Of a DNA stretch of 26,953 nucleotides, positions 1 through 6,655 are shown one piece after another (position 1 is the first letter of the stretch; the number at the start of each line of letters is the position of its first letter). The stretch spans positions 1 to 26,953 of the forward strand of contig CAZHGN010000020.1 in the NCBI GenBank assembly GCA_964532155.1, in the 5' to 3' direction. The notes beneath the pieces were generated by a model that ran no database searches, was not told the origin of the DNA, and worked only from the letters and a program-made list of their open reading frames with translations. The stretch is from HGM11416 sp964532155. Lineage in GTDB: Bacteria; Bacillota; Clostridia; Christensenellales; Borkfalkiaceae. The translations under genes were made by a program, and so were the position numbers.

Positions 1-58
1 AAAACTACCGAATTGGTGCAAATAAGTCCATAAAAAACTACCGAATTGGTGCAAATAA
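1..58. repeat. 25-bp direct repeat, two copies, 33-bp period
   Basis: Positions 1-25 and 34-58 are identical (AAAACTACCGAATTGGTGCA plus AATAA). The 33-bp period keeps reading frames in register. In the frame starting at base 3 the stretch reads as an 11-residue repeat containing KNYRIGAN and ends at TAA (60-62). It may be the C-terminal tail of a gene starting before the window or a small intergenic repeat, and the left edge prevents a decision. Confidence 0.75.
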
Positions 59-70
59 CTAAATATTTTC

Positions 71-99
71 TTGACTAACGGTTTAAGTTATGTTATATT
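71..99 (+). promoter_or_regulatory. Promoter of the AAA/DUF4143 ATPase gene
   Basis: TTGACT (71-76), a 17-nt spacer and TATATT (94-99), preceded by TG at 91-92 (extended -10). The predicted start of transcription is near 106, leaving a leader of about 28 nt before the ATG at 134. No Shine-Dalgarno site is visible in that leader. Confidence 0.7.
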
Positions 100-133
100 G
101 TAAATAACAAATTATAGATTCGGATGTGTTAAT

Positions 134-1492
134 ATGGAACGTACCGCAATTGAAAAGTTAATAAGATGGAACGGCTCAAAACGCAGGAAACCTTTAATCG
201 TTTGGGGTGCTCGGCAGGTCGGAAAAACTTATCTTATCAAGGATATTTTTGCCAAGTCGTTTTATAAAAGCAACTTTATATATATTGATTTTAAAATTGA
301 AGATGAAATACACGATTTTTGTTCTAAAACCGCGAATGCCGAAAAAATAATAGAATATATATCGTTAATCAAGGGTAAGAAGATTACCGAAAAAACCTTG
401 CTTATATTTGACGAGGTGCAAGAATGTCCGAATATTATTTCGGCTCTTAAGTATTTTTGTCAAGATTTTCGTAAAATTCCCGTTATTGCAACCGGTTCTA
501 TGGTTCGCATTAAAATTCAGCGCGAAACGAATAAGCGCGGAGGTGGAGAAAAGTTTCTCTTTCCGGTCGGCAAGATAGACCAATTAACGATATACCCCAT
601 GACGTTTGACGAGTTTTTAATGAATAGCAATCGGGTATTATATGAAAAGATAAAAACGGCATATACATCGAAGATTGCTCTTGAATCCGACGTACATGCC
701 TTGGCGATGGAGCAGGTATATAAGTACTTGCTTGTCGGCGGAATGCCCGAAGCAGTCGATGCGTTTATTGCAAGCGGCGATTTGTTTGAATCGCGTGAAA
801 TTCTTAAGTCACTGTACGACAATTATCTTTCGGATATGGAACTTTATCAAGCCAGTCGCGAGTCGATTTTGCGTTCGAGGGCTTTATTTTCCAACATTTA
901 TCGCGAACTCAACAAGGAATCAAAGAATTTTTCGCCGGGACTGATTGAAGAGAGAGGGAAAACGAGAGATTTTGCAACTTCTATCGAATGGTTGACCATG
1001 GCTCACGTCGTTAATCAATCCCATCAGTTAAAGGAACATATTACAATGCCGCTTATGAGAAGCGATGACAGTGCTTTTCGTTTGTTTCTCGGCGACGTCG
1101 GGATGTTTTCTTATCAAAGCGGAATAAATTCGGCGTCGTTTGTTTCAAGTGACCGCGAGAATACTTTATCGGGAATTTTTTTCGAGAATTTCGTTGCATC
1201 CGAACTTATTGCCAAAGGAAATCCTTTGTTTTATTGGAGAGGTAAGTCGTCTTGTGAACTCGAGTTTATTATTGAGTCGGACAATAAACTATTCCCGATA
1301 GACGTAAAAAAAGGGCGTGGCGTTCTAAATTCACTTGAAAAATTTTCTTACCACAACAAATACGAATGTGCTGTAAAAATCTCGTCCGGAAACTACGGCT
1401 ACGACGAACAAAAAAGGCTTTTAACGGTTCCGTTTTATTTTGCTTCTTTCGTTGCCGAAGATTTTGCTCGAGGCACGTTTTGCTACAAATAA
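134..1492 (+). CDS. AAA-family ATPase with C-terminal DUF4143 region
   Basis: This 452-aa protein begins with an AAA_14-type P-loop domain: Walker A GARQVGKT at residues 25-32, Walker B LLIFDE at about 89-94, and a sensor-like IATGS near 118-122. The C-terminal half matches the DUF4143 arrangement, in which a winged-helix-like part is followed by a PD-(D/E)XK-like fold; the CELEFII...PIDVK segment near residues 375-395 fits that fold. Such proteins are common in gut anaerobes, often in many copies, and their cellular role and substrate are not established. The ATG at 134 is supported by the promoter upstream and the typical family N-terminus (ERxxxxxLxxW), although no ribosome site is seen. 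The gene stands alone and converges with the regulator gene downstream, sharing a bidirectional terminator. Family assignment is firm; function is open. Confidence 0.88.
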   Translation: MERTAIEKLIRWNGSKRRKPLIVWGARQVGKTYLIKDIFAKSFYKSNFIYIDFKIEDEIHDFCSKTANAEKIIEYISLIKGKKITEKTLLIFDEVQECPNIISALKYFCQDFRKIPVIATGSMVRIKIQRETNKRGGGEKFLFPVGKIDQLTIYPMTFDEFLMNSNRVLYEKIKTAYTSKIALESDVHALAMEQVYKYLLVGGMPEAVDAFIASGDLFESREILKSLYDNYLSDMELYQASRESILRSRALFSNIYRELNKESKNFSPGLIEERGKTRDFATSIEWLTMAHVVNQSHQLKEHITMPLMRSDDSAFRLFLGDVGMFSYQSGINSASFVSSDRENTLSGIFFENFVASELIAKGNPLFYWRGKSSCELEFIIESDNKLFPIDVKKGRGVLNSLEKFSYHNKYECAVKISSGNYGYDEQKRLLTVPFYFASFVAEDFARGTFCYK

Positions 1493-1497
1493 TTGAC

Positions 1498-1541
1498 AAA
1501 AAACACGACGCGGTGAGCAATAGACTGCCGCCGTGTTTTTA
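1498..1541. terminator. Bidirectional terminator between convergent genes
   Basis: AAAAACACG (1499-1507) pairs with CGTGTTTTT (1532-1540). An inner GCGG (1510-1513) pairs with CCGC (1528-1531). The A-run on one side and T-run on the other let it work in both directions. It overlaps the stop codon of the minus-strand regulator. Confidence 0.7.
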
Positions 1542-1751
1542 GTTTTCGTATAAGCCTAAAATATAATTTGCGTCCAAATCGAGTTCTTTGCAAAGTTTGG
1601 CAAAGGTGTCGAGTTTGGGCATTTTTTTTGTGGTGCGATATTGAGTAATCATTTCGGGCGATACGCCGATGCGACTTGCAATTTCGATCGTGGTTAAACC
1701 GCTGTTTTTAAGTTCTTCGCTTAGTCGTTCTTTAATACTTTCGTTTTTCAT
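1539..1751 (-). CDS. Small Cro/CI-type helix-turn-helix regulator
   Basis: The 70-aa protein is essentially one HTH_3/XRE domain. Residues 18-45 (GLTTIEIASRIGVSPEMITQ and the adjoining residues) form the helix-turn-helix, and LDTFAKLCKELDLDANYILG is the usual fourth and fifth helix. No ligand or dimerisation domain follows, so it is probably a simple DNA-binding repressor or an antitoxin-like regulator; no toxin gene is adjacent. The ATG lies only 8 nt from a TATAAA box, so the mRNA may be nearly leaderless, and no Shine-Dalgarno site is seen. It is divergent from the small membrane protein gene at 1818. A dyad in the shared intergenic region (1767-1777) could be its own operator, which is inferred. 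Confidence 0.85.
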   Translation of the reverse strand: MKNESIKERLSEELKNSGLTTIEIASRIGVSPEMITQYRTTKKMPKLDTFAKLCKELDLDANYILGLYEN

Positions 1752-1759
1752 ACCGATAT

Positions 1760-1788
1760 TTTATAACTAATGGTTAGGATAAACTGAA
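1760..1788 (-). promoter_or_regulatory. Promoter of the Cro/CI regulator with an internal dyad
   Basis: Read on the minus strand: TTCAGT, a 17-nt spacer, then TATAAA, with 8 nt to the ATG. The spacer contains the dyad CTAA-TGG-TTAG (1767-1777), flanked by TTAT and ATAA, which would suit binding by a dimeric HTH protein. Confidence 0.5.
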
Positions 1789-1817
1789 AGTACAAAAAAC
1801 AAAGGAGGAGAACTTAG

Positions 1818-2045
1818 ATGGGTGATAAAACGGCTCGCTTTTTGCTGACGTTTTTCTTGGGTTGGATTGGAAGTTTAATCATCAATCACACCGGGTTAAG
1901 ACCGAAGGGGTACTATTCGCGCACTTTGGCGTATTTATTCCTTTCGCTTATCACTTTCGGAATTTACGGTTTAGTCGCAAGTATTTGCAACTTCAGTTTT
2001 GACGAAAGCAAGGATCGCAACATAGGTTATTTTAAGTGCAACTAA
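1818..2045 (+). CDS. Small conserved membrane protein, TM2-like
   Basis: The 75-aa protein has two hydrophobic segments: about residues 7-23 (FLLTFFLGWIGSLII) and about 37-57 (TLAYLFLSLITFGIYGLVASI). They are joined by a short basic loop (GLRPKGYYSR). The arrangement resembles TM2-domain or related small membrane proteins found in Clostridia, whose function is not known. The ATG is set by a strong ribosome site, AAAGGAGGAG, at 1801-1810. The gene is monocistronic, followed at once by a clear terminator, and divergent from the HTH regulator. That regulator may control it, which is inferred only from position. Confidence 0.75.
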   Translation: MGDKTARFLLTFFLGWIGSLIINHTGLRPKGYYSRTLAYLFLSLITFGIYGLVASICNFSFDESKDRNIGYFKCN

Positions 2046-2052
2046 TTTAACG

Positions 2053-2088
2053 AAAAAGGGCGTAACCGTTACGGCTACGTCCTTTTTT
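2053..2088 (+). terminator. Rho-independent terminator
   Basis: The arms AAAAAGGGCGTAACCGT and ACGGCTACGTCCTTTTT pair along nearly their whole length with two mismatches, followed by a T-run ending at 2088. It serves the small membrane protein gene and may also stop malQ transcription from the other side. Confidence 0.88.
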
Positions 2089-2112
2089 ATTTATCTGCTT
2101 TTATTTATCTGC
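2085..2112. repeat. Perfect 14-bp tandem duplication at the malQ stop codon
   Basis: TTTTATTTATCTGC occurs at 2085-2098 and again at 2099-2112 without a gap. On the minus strand this duplicates the last malQ codons and stop (GCAGATAA), so an extra copy of the gene end lies just past the stop. It has the look of a replication-slippage product. Confidence 0.9.
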
Positions 2113-3718
2113 CGCAAGATTTAAGCAAAGCTTTTAATTTTGCGGCTGTTTCTTTATTGAAATCGGATTTTTTAAAGCGAAAACTCCAGTTGTCGGTCGA
2201 TAGGGTAGATGGACTGTTTATGCGCGCTTCGGCACCCTTAAAAAGCAGGTCTTGCATAGGAATAATCGCGAGAAAAGCTTTTGAACTAAACAAAAGTTTT
2301 ATTACCGTTTTGCACAGATTAATAACGGATTGTTCGTACTCGGCTTCGCCGATGCCGCTTGCTGAATTATTGCCATAAATACCGCTTGCCGCACTTGCAT
2401 AATTGTTTTCGCCGATGCCGCTCGTTTGGTTCGCCCCGAAAACCGTTTGCGCGTTGCAATCTATTCCGAGCGCTTTGCATTGTGCGGCGAGGTCGCTTTC
2501 TATCGTAGTTCGCTCGTGCGCGGGCGCTTCGTTAATAAAGGCGAAGAGCGGAGTATTATCGTGCGTGCCGGTATACGCAACGCAGTTTTCGTCGTAGTTT
2601 GTCGGTTTATACGGATTGTACGGCGAGCCGTCGAAAGAAAATTCGAGAACTTTCATTCCCGGGTATCCCGTTTTTTTCATCATTTCCAAAACGCCGTCGT
2701 CGATTACGCCGAGGTCTTCCGCCACGATATTGCATTTTTCCTTGCCCATAAAAAGTTCGGCGCCGGGTGCGGGCAGCCAGCTGCCGCCTTTTGCGTCGGT
2801 TGCATCGGCGGGAATAGCGTAAAAGCGGTCGAACCCTCTGAAATGGTCTATGCGAACAATATCAAAAAGTCTTAGGGCGTAGTCGATACGGTCGTGCCAC
2901 CACTTAAAGCCGTCGAGACGCATTTTCTGCCAATCGTAAACGGGATTGCCCCAAAGCTGACCGTCGTCAGAAAAGGCGTCGGGCGGAACGCCTGCCACAA
3001 GCGACGGCTTGCCGTCTTTACCTAAAAGAAAAAGTTCGTCGCCGTACTTCCAAGTTTCAACGCTGTCGAACGAAACGTATATGGGAATATCGCCCATAAT
3101 CTCTATTTTTTTCTTGCTTGCGTAAGCCCTTAGTTCTTGCCACTGTTTTAAAAAAACGTATTGCGTAAAAATCCAAAACTCAACGCTTTTTTTGTGTTTT
3201 TTTGCAAAGTCATCGACTTTTTCTTGGCTAAAAACCGAGTAATCTTCCCATTCCGTCCAAGGTTTATAATTAAACTCTTCTTTAAGCGCCATAAAAACGC
3301 CGAAATCGAGATAGGTTTTTTTCTTTAAAAACGCTTGCCAATCGCCCGATCTTTTATCCAAGCGCGCATACGCCTTTTTTAAAACGCTCGCCTTGTTCAA
3401 AAACAGTTTATAATAATCCACTCTGCCGTCGTCTTCGCCGAAATCGACGTTTTCGAGGTCGTCTGTCGTTAGAAGTCCGTCCTTATAGAGCAGATCGAGG
3501 TCGATAAAATAATAATTGAGCGCGCGTGAATCGCACGACTGATACGGACTGTCGCCGTAACCGGTTGGGGAAAGCGGCAGAATTTGCCACACGCGCACGC
3601 CCGCGCCGTGCAAGTAGTCTATAAAATCTTTAGCCGATTTGCCGAGCGTGCCTATTCCGTACTTGCCGGGCAATGCGGATATAGGCATTAAAACGCCCGC
3701 TCTTCTTCGTTTGTCCAT
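2105..3718 (-). CDS. malQ: 4-alpha-glucanotransferase (amylomaltase, GH77)
   Basis: Transfers alpha-1,4-glucan segments between maltodextrins, releasing glucose, in cytoplasmic starch and maltodextrin use. The N-terminus (AGVLMPISALPGKYGIG) is the GH77 hallmark. The expected catalytic residues are present: nucleophile Asp291 in VRIDHFRGF, acid/base Glu334 in VAEDLG, and Asp387 in GTHDNTP. The start at 3718 is chosen over an in-frame codon at 3790 because AAAGGAG lies 4 nt upstream and a good promoter lies between the two starts. The protein is 537 aa. An insert near residues 425-460 is odd: it is rich in Gly, Ser, Asn and Ala, contains SGIGE twice, and is underlain by a 15-bp direct repeat at 2345-2359 and 2408-2422. 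The C-terminal part (AIIPMQDLL, NSPST, NWSFRF) is intact, so the enzyme is probably active. It has no maltose-operon partners nearby. Confidence 0.95.
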   Translation of the reverse strand: MDKRRRAGVLMPISALPGKYGIGTLGKSAKDFIDYLHGAGVRVWQILPLSPTGYGDSPYQSCDSRALNYYFIDLDLLYKDGLLTTDDLENVDFGEDDGRVDYYKLFLNKASVLKKAYARLDKRSGDWQAFLKKKTYLDFGVFMALKEEFNYKPWTEWEDYSVFSQEKVDDFAKKHKKSVEFWIFTQYVFLKQWQELRAYASKKKIEIMGDIPIYVSFDSVETWKYGDELFLLGKDGKPSLVAGVPPDAFSDDGQLWGNPVYDWQKMRLDGFKWWHDRIDYALRLFDIVRIDHFRGFDRFYAIPADATDAKGGSWLPAPGAELFMGKEKCNIVAEDLGVIDDGVLEMMKKTGYPGMKVLEFSFDGSPYNPYKPTNYDENCVAYTGTHDNTPLFAFINEAPAHERTTIESDLAAQCKALGIDCNAQTVFGANQTSGIGENNYASAASGIYGNNSASGIGEAEYEQSVINLCKTVIKLLFSSKAFLAIIPMQDLLFKGAEARINSPSTLSTDNWSFRFKKSDFNKETAAKLKALLKSCGR

Positions 3719-3768
3719 TTTGCTCCTTTGCCGAGTAGTCGCGTGTGTGCGCTCGTCAAGCGGAATAA

Positions 3769-3797
3769 ATTTTAACATATCGCGCGCCAAAAAACAA
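3769..3797 (-). promoter_or_regulatory. malQ promoter
   Basis: On the minus strand: TTGTTT (3797-3792), a 17-nt spacer, then TAAAAT (3774-3769) with an upstream TG (extended -10). Its position inside the longer open frame argues for translation starting at 3718. The rest of the gap to 3948 shows no gene or strong structure. Confidence 0.65.
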
Positions 3798-3948
3798 CCG
3801 CATTGCGCCGTATTCGTAAAATGTGTTTATTTAAAACGCCAAGATAAAGTTTTCGGTTATTTACGGATAAAATAGGCTGACTTTAAGCCGATAATTTTCC
3901 GAACGAGGACGTTTATAGGGAGATTTTTTTGATTTTTTCCGAAAGCGC

Positions 3949-4326
3949 TTAAAAAACGTTTTCGAGCCTTATCAGATAGGTTTCGGGAATTTGTTTGGCA
4001 AGCCCTTTTAAAACGACTATTTTCGTAGCGGCTTCGTCAAACTTACCGTTTTGGGTAAAGGCAACCGTTTCGCTCATCCACAAATCGATTTCTTTCACGT
4101 CGGCGTGCGGTAGCCATACGTGCAGTCGCTTTTTCTTGCCCAGCCAAAAATCGCGCAGGGCTTGCGCGTCTTGCTCGGTCGCCGTTTGATTTTTGAGTTT
4201 GATTTCCGTTTGCTCCAAAAAGCAGTAGAGTGTGTCGAAAGTCTCGTTTACCTCGCGATATTCGGCGTAGGCGCAGACGACGAGTATTATTGCGGAAATT
4301 ATTATCGTAACCGTTGTTTTAGTCAT
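3949..4326 (-). CDS. DUF4363 family protein
   Basis: A 125-aa protein with one N-terminal membrane or signal-anchor helix (about residues 5-21, TVTIIISAIILVVCAYA) and an outside alpha-helical domain with charged helices (residues 25-125). It matches DUF4363 in length, topology and pattern: ETFDTLYCFLEQTE early and a late helical pair ending in a short acidic tail. The family has no known activity and is often encoded beside DUF421 proteins, as here. The stop of the DUF421 gene is 10 nt upstream and AGGAGAA precedes the ATG, so the two are co-transcribed. Their co-occurrence suggests that they work together in the membrane. Confidence 0.8.
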   Translation of the reverse strand: MTKTTVTIIISAIILVVCAYAEYREVNETFDTLYCFLEQTEIKLKNQTATEQDAQALRDFWLGKKKRLHVWLPHADVKEIDLWMSETVAFTQNGKFDEAATKIVVLKGLAKQIPETYLIRLENVF

Positions 4327-4336
4327 AGCAGTTCTC

Positions 4337-4996
4337 CTATATTTTAATTATTTTAAACGACTCGCCCTTTTTTTGCAGGTACATTTTTCCGTTTTCGTCC
4401 AAAGTCAGAACCTCGGCTTCGGCAATTTTTTTCAGCTCGCCGTTCGTTCTTTTCAGCAGTTCGTCTACGGTTATCTCTCGCTTTAGAAAATTATCCTTGA
4501 GCGGTTTTCCGTTCTCGACGAGAAGCAGTGGCATCGACGTTTGTTTAGACCTGTTCGGGCTTTCGAGGGCGCTGAGTTTGCCGTTGCTTTCGAATATGGC
4601 GTAGCTAAGGTCTTCCAAGCAATAGTAGCCGAGCGTACGCATCGCTTCGGACAAATCTTCCACGCCCATATTGTTTCTTTTTAGTTCGGACAGATTTACT
4701 CCGTTAGGCGTAAGTACGACGGACGGTTTGCCGCTGATGAGGTATTTAACGGCGTTCCCGGTGCGTTCGAGCAGCGACATAAGCTGATGAAGAATGAAAA
4801 CGGCGAGTACGGATACGAGCCCGTAAGACAGTGGAATGGAAACGTCCGTCATTGGCACGCAAGCAAGTTCGGCAATAAGAAGGGTTATTATAAACTCAAA
4901 CGGTTGCATTTCGCCGATCTGTCTTTTTCCCATAAGCCGCATAACTACGAGAAGCGCAACGTATAAAATGACGGCGCGCGTAAAAATTATTAGCAT
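4337..4996 (-). CDS. DUF421 (YetF-like) membrane protein
   Basis: The 219-aa protein has the DUF421 layout: three N-terminal membrane helices containing the signature MRLMGKRQIGEMQPFEF (residues about 19-35), then a soluble cytoplasmic alpha/beta region that includes KPSVVLTPNGV and YCLEDLSYAIFE. Bacillus homologues such as YetF and YdfS are membrane proteins of uncertain function, some associated with spores. The ATG at 4996 is chosen because the family starts directly at the first helix (MLIIFTRAVILY). The open frame extends to a TTG at 5041, which has no ribosome site; the ATG also lacks a good one, so the start is uncertain. It is the first gene of a two-gene unit with DUF4363 and is divergent from the PRC-barrel gene. 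Confidence 0.85.
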   Translation of the reverse strand: MLIIFTRAVILYVALLVVMRLMGKRQIGEMQPFEFIITLLIAELACVPMTDVSIPLSYGLVSVLAVFILHQLMSLLERTGNAVKYLISGKPSVVLTPNGVNLSELKRNNMGVEDLSEAMRTLGYYCLEDLSYAIFESNGKLSALESPNRSKQTSMPLLLVENGKPLKDNFLKREITVDELLKRTNGELKKIAEAEVLTLDENGKMYLQKKGESFKIIKI

Positions 4997-5112
4997 AAAA
5001 ATAGTGTGCGCCGACTTGCAAAAATAATTTATTAATGGCAAAAGTTCGCTAAAAACGCCTTTTGAAAATAAAACGAGATTAAAATTGTGAATAAAAAGGC
5101 GTGCTTGCGGAG

Positions 5113-5118
5113 TATAAT
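5113..5118 (+). promoter_or_regulatory. Likely -10 box for the PRC-barrel gene
   Basis: A perfect TATAAT 17 nt before the ATG at 5136. The best -35 (TTGTGA, 5085-5090) is 22 nt away, which is too far for a standard SigA promoter, so the -35 is unassigned. The implied leader is only about 11 nt. Confidence 0.4.
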
Positions 5119-5135
5119 TAACGGGAGAGCGTTAT

Positions 5136-5405
5136 ATGGATTATTCGTTTGCCGAACTAAAGAAAAAGACGGTGGTGGACGTTGCCGACGGCAGTAAGAT
5201 CGGCAAGGTGACCGACGTTACGGTGAGTTTTCCGGAGTGTTGTTTAAAAAGTCTTACGGTCAGTCCGCCCATATGCCTTAGCTCGTCGGAAAAAAGAATA
5301 GTAACGCCGTGCGAGATAGAAAAAATAGGAGAGGACGTAATTTTGCTAAAAAAGCGGCGAGGCTGTCCGCCGCCCCCTCCGCCGCCTTGCGACGATGACG
5401 AATAG
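5136..5405 (+). CDS. ymxH: YlmC/YmxH family PRC-barrel protein
   Basis: The 89-aa protein has a single PRC-barrel-like fold over residues 1-75. The opening MDYSFAELKKKTVVDVADGSKIGKVTDV is typical of the YlmC/YmxH family seen in spore-forming Firmicutes. Its role is unknown; membership is the only support for any sporulation link. The C-terminus is unusual: KKRRGCP, a run of seven prolines, a second Cys and an acidic end. The two cysteines flanking the polyproline might bind metal or form a disulfide, which is speculative. GGGAG at 5123-5127 precedes the ATG. A gap of 184 bp separates it from minD, so it is probably transcribed alone. Confidence 0.8.
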   Translation: MDYSFAELKKKTVVDVADGSKIGKVTDVTVSFPECCLKSLTVSPPICLSSSEKRIVTPCEIEKIGEDVILLKKRRGCPPPPPPPCDDDE

Positions 5406-5449
5406 TTCGTTTAGTTGTCGGCGTTCTTTTCGGTCGTTTTTTTGCTTTA

Positions 5450-5473
5450 TTGAACGGTTTTTTGAACGGTTTT
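5450..5473. repeat. Perfect 12-bp tandem duplication
   Basis: TTGAACGGTTTT occurs at 5450-5461 and directly again at 5462-5473, in the spacer between the PRC-barrel gene and minD. No coding or regulatory role is visible. Confidence 0.85.
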
Positions 5474-5552
5474 TGCAAAAAGGCGTACAAGCGTTATTTT
5501 GCAAAATGCGACAGTTTCAGCCAAAAAATCGTATTATTCCGTTGTTTTTATA

Positions 5553-5561
5553 TGCTAAAAT
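5553..5561 (+). promoter_or_regulatory. Extended -10 promoter of minD
   Basis: TGC followed by TAAAAT (5556-5561), about 29 nt before the minD ATG. No good -35 hexamer lies at the right distance, as is common for extended -10 promoters. Confidence 0.45.
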
Positions 5562-5589
5562 TTTTTCGTAACGGTAAAACGGAGGGCGT

Positions 5590-6372
5590 ATGGCTGAAAT
5601 AATTGTTATCACTTCGGGCAAGGGCGGCGTGGGCAAAACTACGGTTGCGGCGCATCTCGGAACCAAGCTTGCCGCCGTCGGAAAGCGCACTATCGTTTGC
5701 GATCTCGATTTCGGATTGAATAATCTCGACGTGATTATGGGAACGGAGAGCAAGGTGCAATTCGATCTTACCGACGCGCTCGAAGGGCGTTGTCGGGCGG
5801 GGCAAGCGCTTATTCCTTGTCAAGTCAAAAATTTATATATGATTTCGTCGTCGCATTACGCAGGCGGTGGCGTGGCGACCGGCGAGTATATAAGAAGCCT
5901 TTTCGATGGGCTTAAAAGCAATTTCGATTACGTTTTGCTCGATTGTCCTGCCGGGATAGACGCGGGCTTTCACCGTGCGATGAGCGCTGCCGACAGCGTT
6001 ATAGTTGTGGTTACGCCTGCGCTCTCGTCCATAAGAGACGCGGACAAAACGTTGACCGCCGTGCGCGCGTACGAGCCGAAAAGGCTTTCGCTCGTGGTTA
6101 ATATGGTGCGAGGCGATTTAGCCGTCGACGGTCTTGCCTTGCCGGTGAAAAGTATATCCGAAATACTCGATACCAAGGTTATAGGCGTAATTCCTTACGA
6201 CGACGGAGTACTTACCGCCGAAAACTGTTATACAAGCGGCGGCGCGGCGAGCGATTGCTTTAAGCGGCTTGCGGCGGCGGTCGCGGGCGGCAGAGTGCGT
6301 CTTTACGATCCAGAAAAAGAATATAAGGGGCTTAAAGGCAGTATTAAAAGGAGAATAAAGCGCATTGTATGA
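5590..6372 (+). CDS. minD: Septum-site determining ATPase MinD
   Basis: A 260-aa ParA/MinD-type ATPase that binds the membrane as an ATP dimer and helps place the division site. Residues 10-17 hold the deviant Walker A (GKGGVGKT, with the signature Lys11 and the P-loop Lys16). DLDFGLNNLDVIMG at about 38-51 and DYVLLDCPAGID at about 116-127 are the switch and Walker B regions. The C-terminal 14 residues (GLKGSIKRRIKRIV) form the basic amphipathic helix used for membrane targeting, which separates MinD from plasmid ParA proteins. GGAGGG precedes the ATG at 5590. The stop overlaps the next start (ATGA), so it is translationally coupled to the MinE-like gene. No minC is adjacent. Confidence 0.95.
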   Translation: MAEIIVITSGKGGVGKTTVAAHLGTKLAAVGKRTIVCDLDFGLNNLDVIMGTESKVQFDLTDALEGRCRAGQALIPCQVKNLYMISSSHYAGGGVATGEYIRSLFDGLKSNFDYVLLDCPAGIDAGFHRAMSAADSVIVVVTPALSSIRDADKTLTAVRAYEPKRLSLVVNMVRGDLAVDGLALPVKSISEILDTKVIGVIPYDDGVLTAENCYTSGGAASDCFKRLAAAVAGGRVRLYDPEKEYKGLKGSIKRRIKRIV

Positions 6373-6602
6373 CCAAGATGAAAGATAGATTAAACAGGGC
6401 TTACGATATGATAAAGTCCGACCGCATAGGCGTTTCGACGGGCATAGAGTCGGCTATTGCGAGAGAGGTCGGCAGAGCGTTATCCGACTTTTTTTCGCTA
6501 TCCTCCGAGCCGAACGTTTTTTTGCGAGCGACCGCGCGCGGTTTCGAAATAACCGTCAAGGCGGACGCTTCTTCGGTAAAGAGTTTTAGGACGATAGACT
6601 GA
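6369..6602 (+). CDS. minE: MinE-like cell division topological specificity factor
   Basis: The 77-aa protein follows minD with a 4-nt overlap, the usual place for minE. Its pattern fits MinE: a short N-terminal region with KDRLNRAYDMIKSDR, matching the family's AKERLQ...DR, then a helix (GIESAIAREVGRALSDFFSL) and a final beta region (NVFLRATARGFEITVKAD). In other bacteria MinE stimulates MinD ATPase activity and drives its redistribution on the membrane. The sequence is divergent: the usual hydrophobic membrane-targeting start (FFxR/K) is absent, and the C-terminal domain is shorter. The assignment rests on position, size and pattern, so it is less secure than minD. Confidence 0.65.
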   Translation: MTKMKDRLNRAYDMIKSDRIGVSTGIESAIAREVGRALSDFFSLSSEPNVFLRATARGFEITVKADASSVKSFRTID

Positions 6603-6628
6603 CGAGTTTTTTCGGTATATTCGGTGTG

Positions 6629-6634
6629 TATAAT
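6629..6634 (+). promoter_or_regulatory. -10 box upstream of the YihY-family gene
   Basis: A perfect TATAAT 21 nt before the ATG at 6656, without a good -35. The implied leader is about 15 nt and contains no Shine-Dalgarno site. Confidence 0.4.
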
Positions 6635-6655
6635 AAACGCTGAATTTGTATACAT

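Noticed and set aside
3718..3790. 24-residue N-terminal extension of MalQ
   Set aside because: The extension covers the promoter and the ribosome site, and GH77 proteins begin close to the later Met.
5278..5490. Basic 70-aa open frame on the minus strand near the PRC-barrel gene
   Set aside because: Its Lys/Arg-rich product comes from reading the spacer and the polyproline codons backwards. No ribosome site or homology.
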